A DNA stretch of 5,344 bases, taken from positions 1 through 5,344 of the forward strand of contig JAIRYB010000127.1 of assembly GCA_031267955.1 (NCBI GenBank). The letters are read 5' to 3'. Position numbers and translations under genes: made by a program. Below the pieces are notes generated by a model, which saw only the letters and a program-made list of their open reading frames with translations, ran no database searches and was not told where the DNA came from. The stretch is from Spirochaetaceae bacterium. GTDB taxonomy: Bacteria > Spirochaetota > Spirochaetia > Treponematales > Breznakiellaceae. Of the stretch, positions 4,666-5,344 are shown one piece after another. Position 1 is the stretch's first letter. Every line of letters begins with the position of its first letter.

Positions 4666-5344
4666 ATGAACCATTTTTCCGGCAAAAACCGGATTCAGGG
4701 TTCCGCCGCCTGTATTTGCGCCCTGGCCTTTCTCCTGGCCGCGCGCGGCAGCTCCGCCGGGGAGCAGGACCGCTGCGGCGTCACGGCGGGCATACGCGGA
4801 GTCCGTTACTTTGAATCGGCGGTTCCGGGCTATGGGACGGTTACGCCCCTTACCGCAGCCTTTGCGGCAGGCCCCGGGAGCGGTCTTGCGGCAGGAACCT
4901 CCAGGATCGCCGTAACCGCAGGCGGCGAAACCACCGAACGCGAGAGTTTTAATGCGGGTTTTCCTACCCCCTTTACCGGCCTTGACGATGTTGCAGCCTA
5001 TCTTTCACAGGCCCCGGGCGGGAAAACCCGGGACGATCCTATCCTCTTGCCGGCAGCCCTGGGAACCGGGGACTGGCCGGGTCTTCTGCAGGGGATAAAG
5101 GAAGCCGGAAAGTATGTGGCGCTGGATCTTTCGGTCGGCGCCGTGCCGGGTTTGGGATCGGAGTTTGACCCCGGTAGGTACAATACCGGCGAACGGTACG
5201 TTGTAAGCCTGGCCCTGCCCGATGCCGCAACAAGCATGAAGGACGGGCCTTCCGGCACATCTTTATTCCGGTACTTTACCGCCCTTAAGGAAGTGTCCGG
5301 CGCGAACATCGAAACCATCGGCAAGAGGGCGTTCATCAACCGTA
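4666..5344 (+). CDS. BspA-like leucine-rich-repeat exported protein, N-terminal part (cut by window end)
   Basis: An open frame of 226 codons runs off the window end without a stop, so the C-terminus is unseen. The ATG follows GGGGGA (4655-4660) by five bases. Residues 1-31 form an export signal: basic K7 and R9, hydrophobic 10-26, then ARGSSAG. Signal peptidase I could cut after A31. LLAARGSS (23-30) also reads as a lipobox whose cysteine is an arginine. Residues about 105-190 (LDDVAAYLSQAPGGKT, DWPGLLQGIKEAGKYVALDLS, YVVSLALPDAATS) resemble a domain I recall preceding LRR_5 repeats in termite-gut treponeme surface proteins. Residues 204-226 (FTALKEV, then IETIGKRAFINR) look like the first BspA-type repeat. 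Such proteins are generally thought to act outside the cell in adhesion, but no partner can be inferred. Its promoter diverges from pheT's. Confidence 0.85.
   Translation, partial: MNHFSGKNRIQGSAACICALAFLLAARGSSAGEQDRCGVTAGIRGVRYFESAVPGYGTVTPLTAAFAAGPGSGLAAGTSRIAVTAGGETTERESFNAGFPTPFTGLDDVAAYLSQAPGGKTRDDPILLPAALGTGDWPGLLQGIKEAGKYVALDLSVGAVPGLGSEFDPGRYNTGERYVVSLALPDAATSMKDGPSGTSLFRYFTALKEVSGANIETIGKRAFINR

Noticed and set aside
4560..4814. An 84-codon plus-strand frame beginning in the pheT-LRR gap
   Set aside because: It starts inside the predicted -35 box, has no ribosome binding site, and its later part is out of frame with the LRR gene it overlaps.
5013..5032. CCCGGG repeated around an eight-base loop inside the LRR gene
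   Set aside because: Each six-base unit is itself a palindrome common in GC-rich DNA, so the pairing carries little information and nothing else supports a function.
4998..5339. A 113-codon minus-strand frame at the right end
   Set aside because: It is opposite the LRR gene, whose frame has a ribosome binding site, signal peptide and recognisable repeat start.
1..5344. CRISPR arrays, tRNA or rRNA genes, insertion-sequence ends
   Set aside because: No regular spaced repeats, cloverleaf-like segments, transposase-like frames or flanking target duplications were seen on reading both strands.

Overview
The window looks like chromosomal DNA of a spirochaete, most likely a termite-gut or related Treponema. 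Two genes point there. One is a 588-residue phenylalanyl-tRNA synthetase beta chain of the archaeal/eukaryotic type, the form spirochaetes carry in place of the roughly 800-residue bacterial form. The other is the start of an exported BspA-like leucine-rich-repeat protein whose N-terminal region resembles a large protein family I associate with termite-gut treponemes. The lineage is an inference from recalled family resemblance; no search was run.

Layout from left to right: (1) 10-1134, plus strand, a uroporphyrinogen-decarboxylase-superfamily TIM-barrel protein that is neither a true HemE nor a zinc-thiolate methyltransferase. (2) 1135-1265, a 131-base gap with a TTGACA promoter candidate and a 16-base palindrome that contains the next gene's weak ribosome binding site. 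(3) 1266-2273, plus strand, a LacI-family regulator, visibly more AT-rich than pheT. (4) 2326-2724, plus strand, an HxlR-family winged-helix regulator with an unusual cysteine-rich N-terminus and a promoter candidate directly at its start. (5) 2753-4519, minus strand, pheT, convergent with hxlR across a 28-base gap that holds a small hairpin. (6) 4520-4665, a divergent promoter region in which the two -35 boxes overlap. (7) 4666-5344, plus strand, the first 226 codons of the LRR protein, cut by the window end. No gap exceeds 150 bases.

The UROD-like gene and the LacI regulator are a plausible enzyme-regulator pair, perhaps for use of a sugar or methylated compound, but the substrate and effector cannot be read from the sequence. 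The HxlR protein looks like a separate redox- or metal-responsive unit. pheT is a housekeeping gene transcribed alone here; pheS is not in the window.

No wholly new system is evident. The most unexpected item is a perfect, spacer-free 26-base palindrome inside the pheT coding sequence, adjoining two further inverted repeats, all in or next to the linker after the N-terminal domain. Next are a probable lipobox in the LRR protein whose cysteine is an arginine one base change away, the cysteine cluster of the HxlR protein, and the overlapping divergent promoters.
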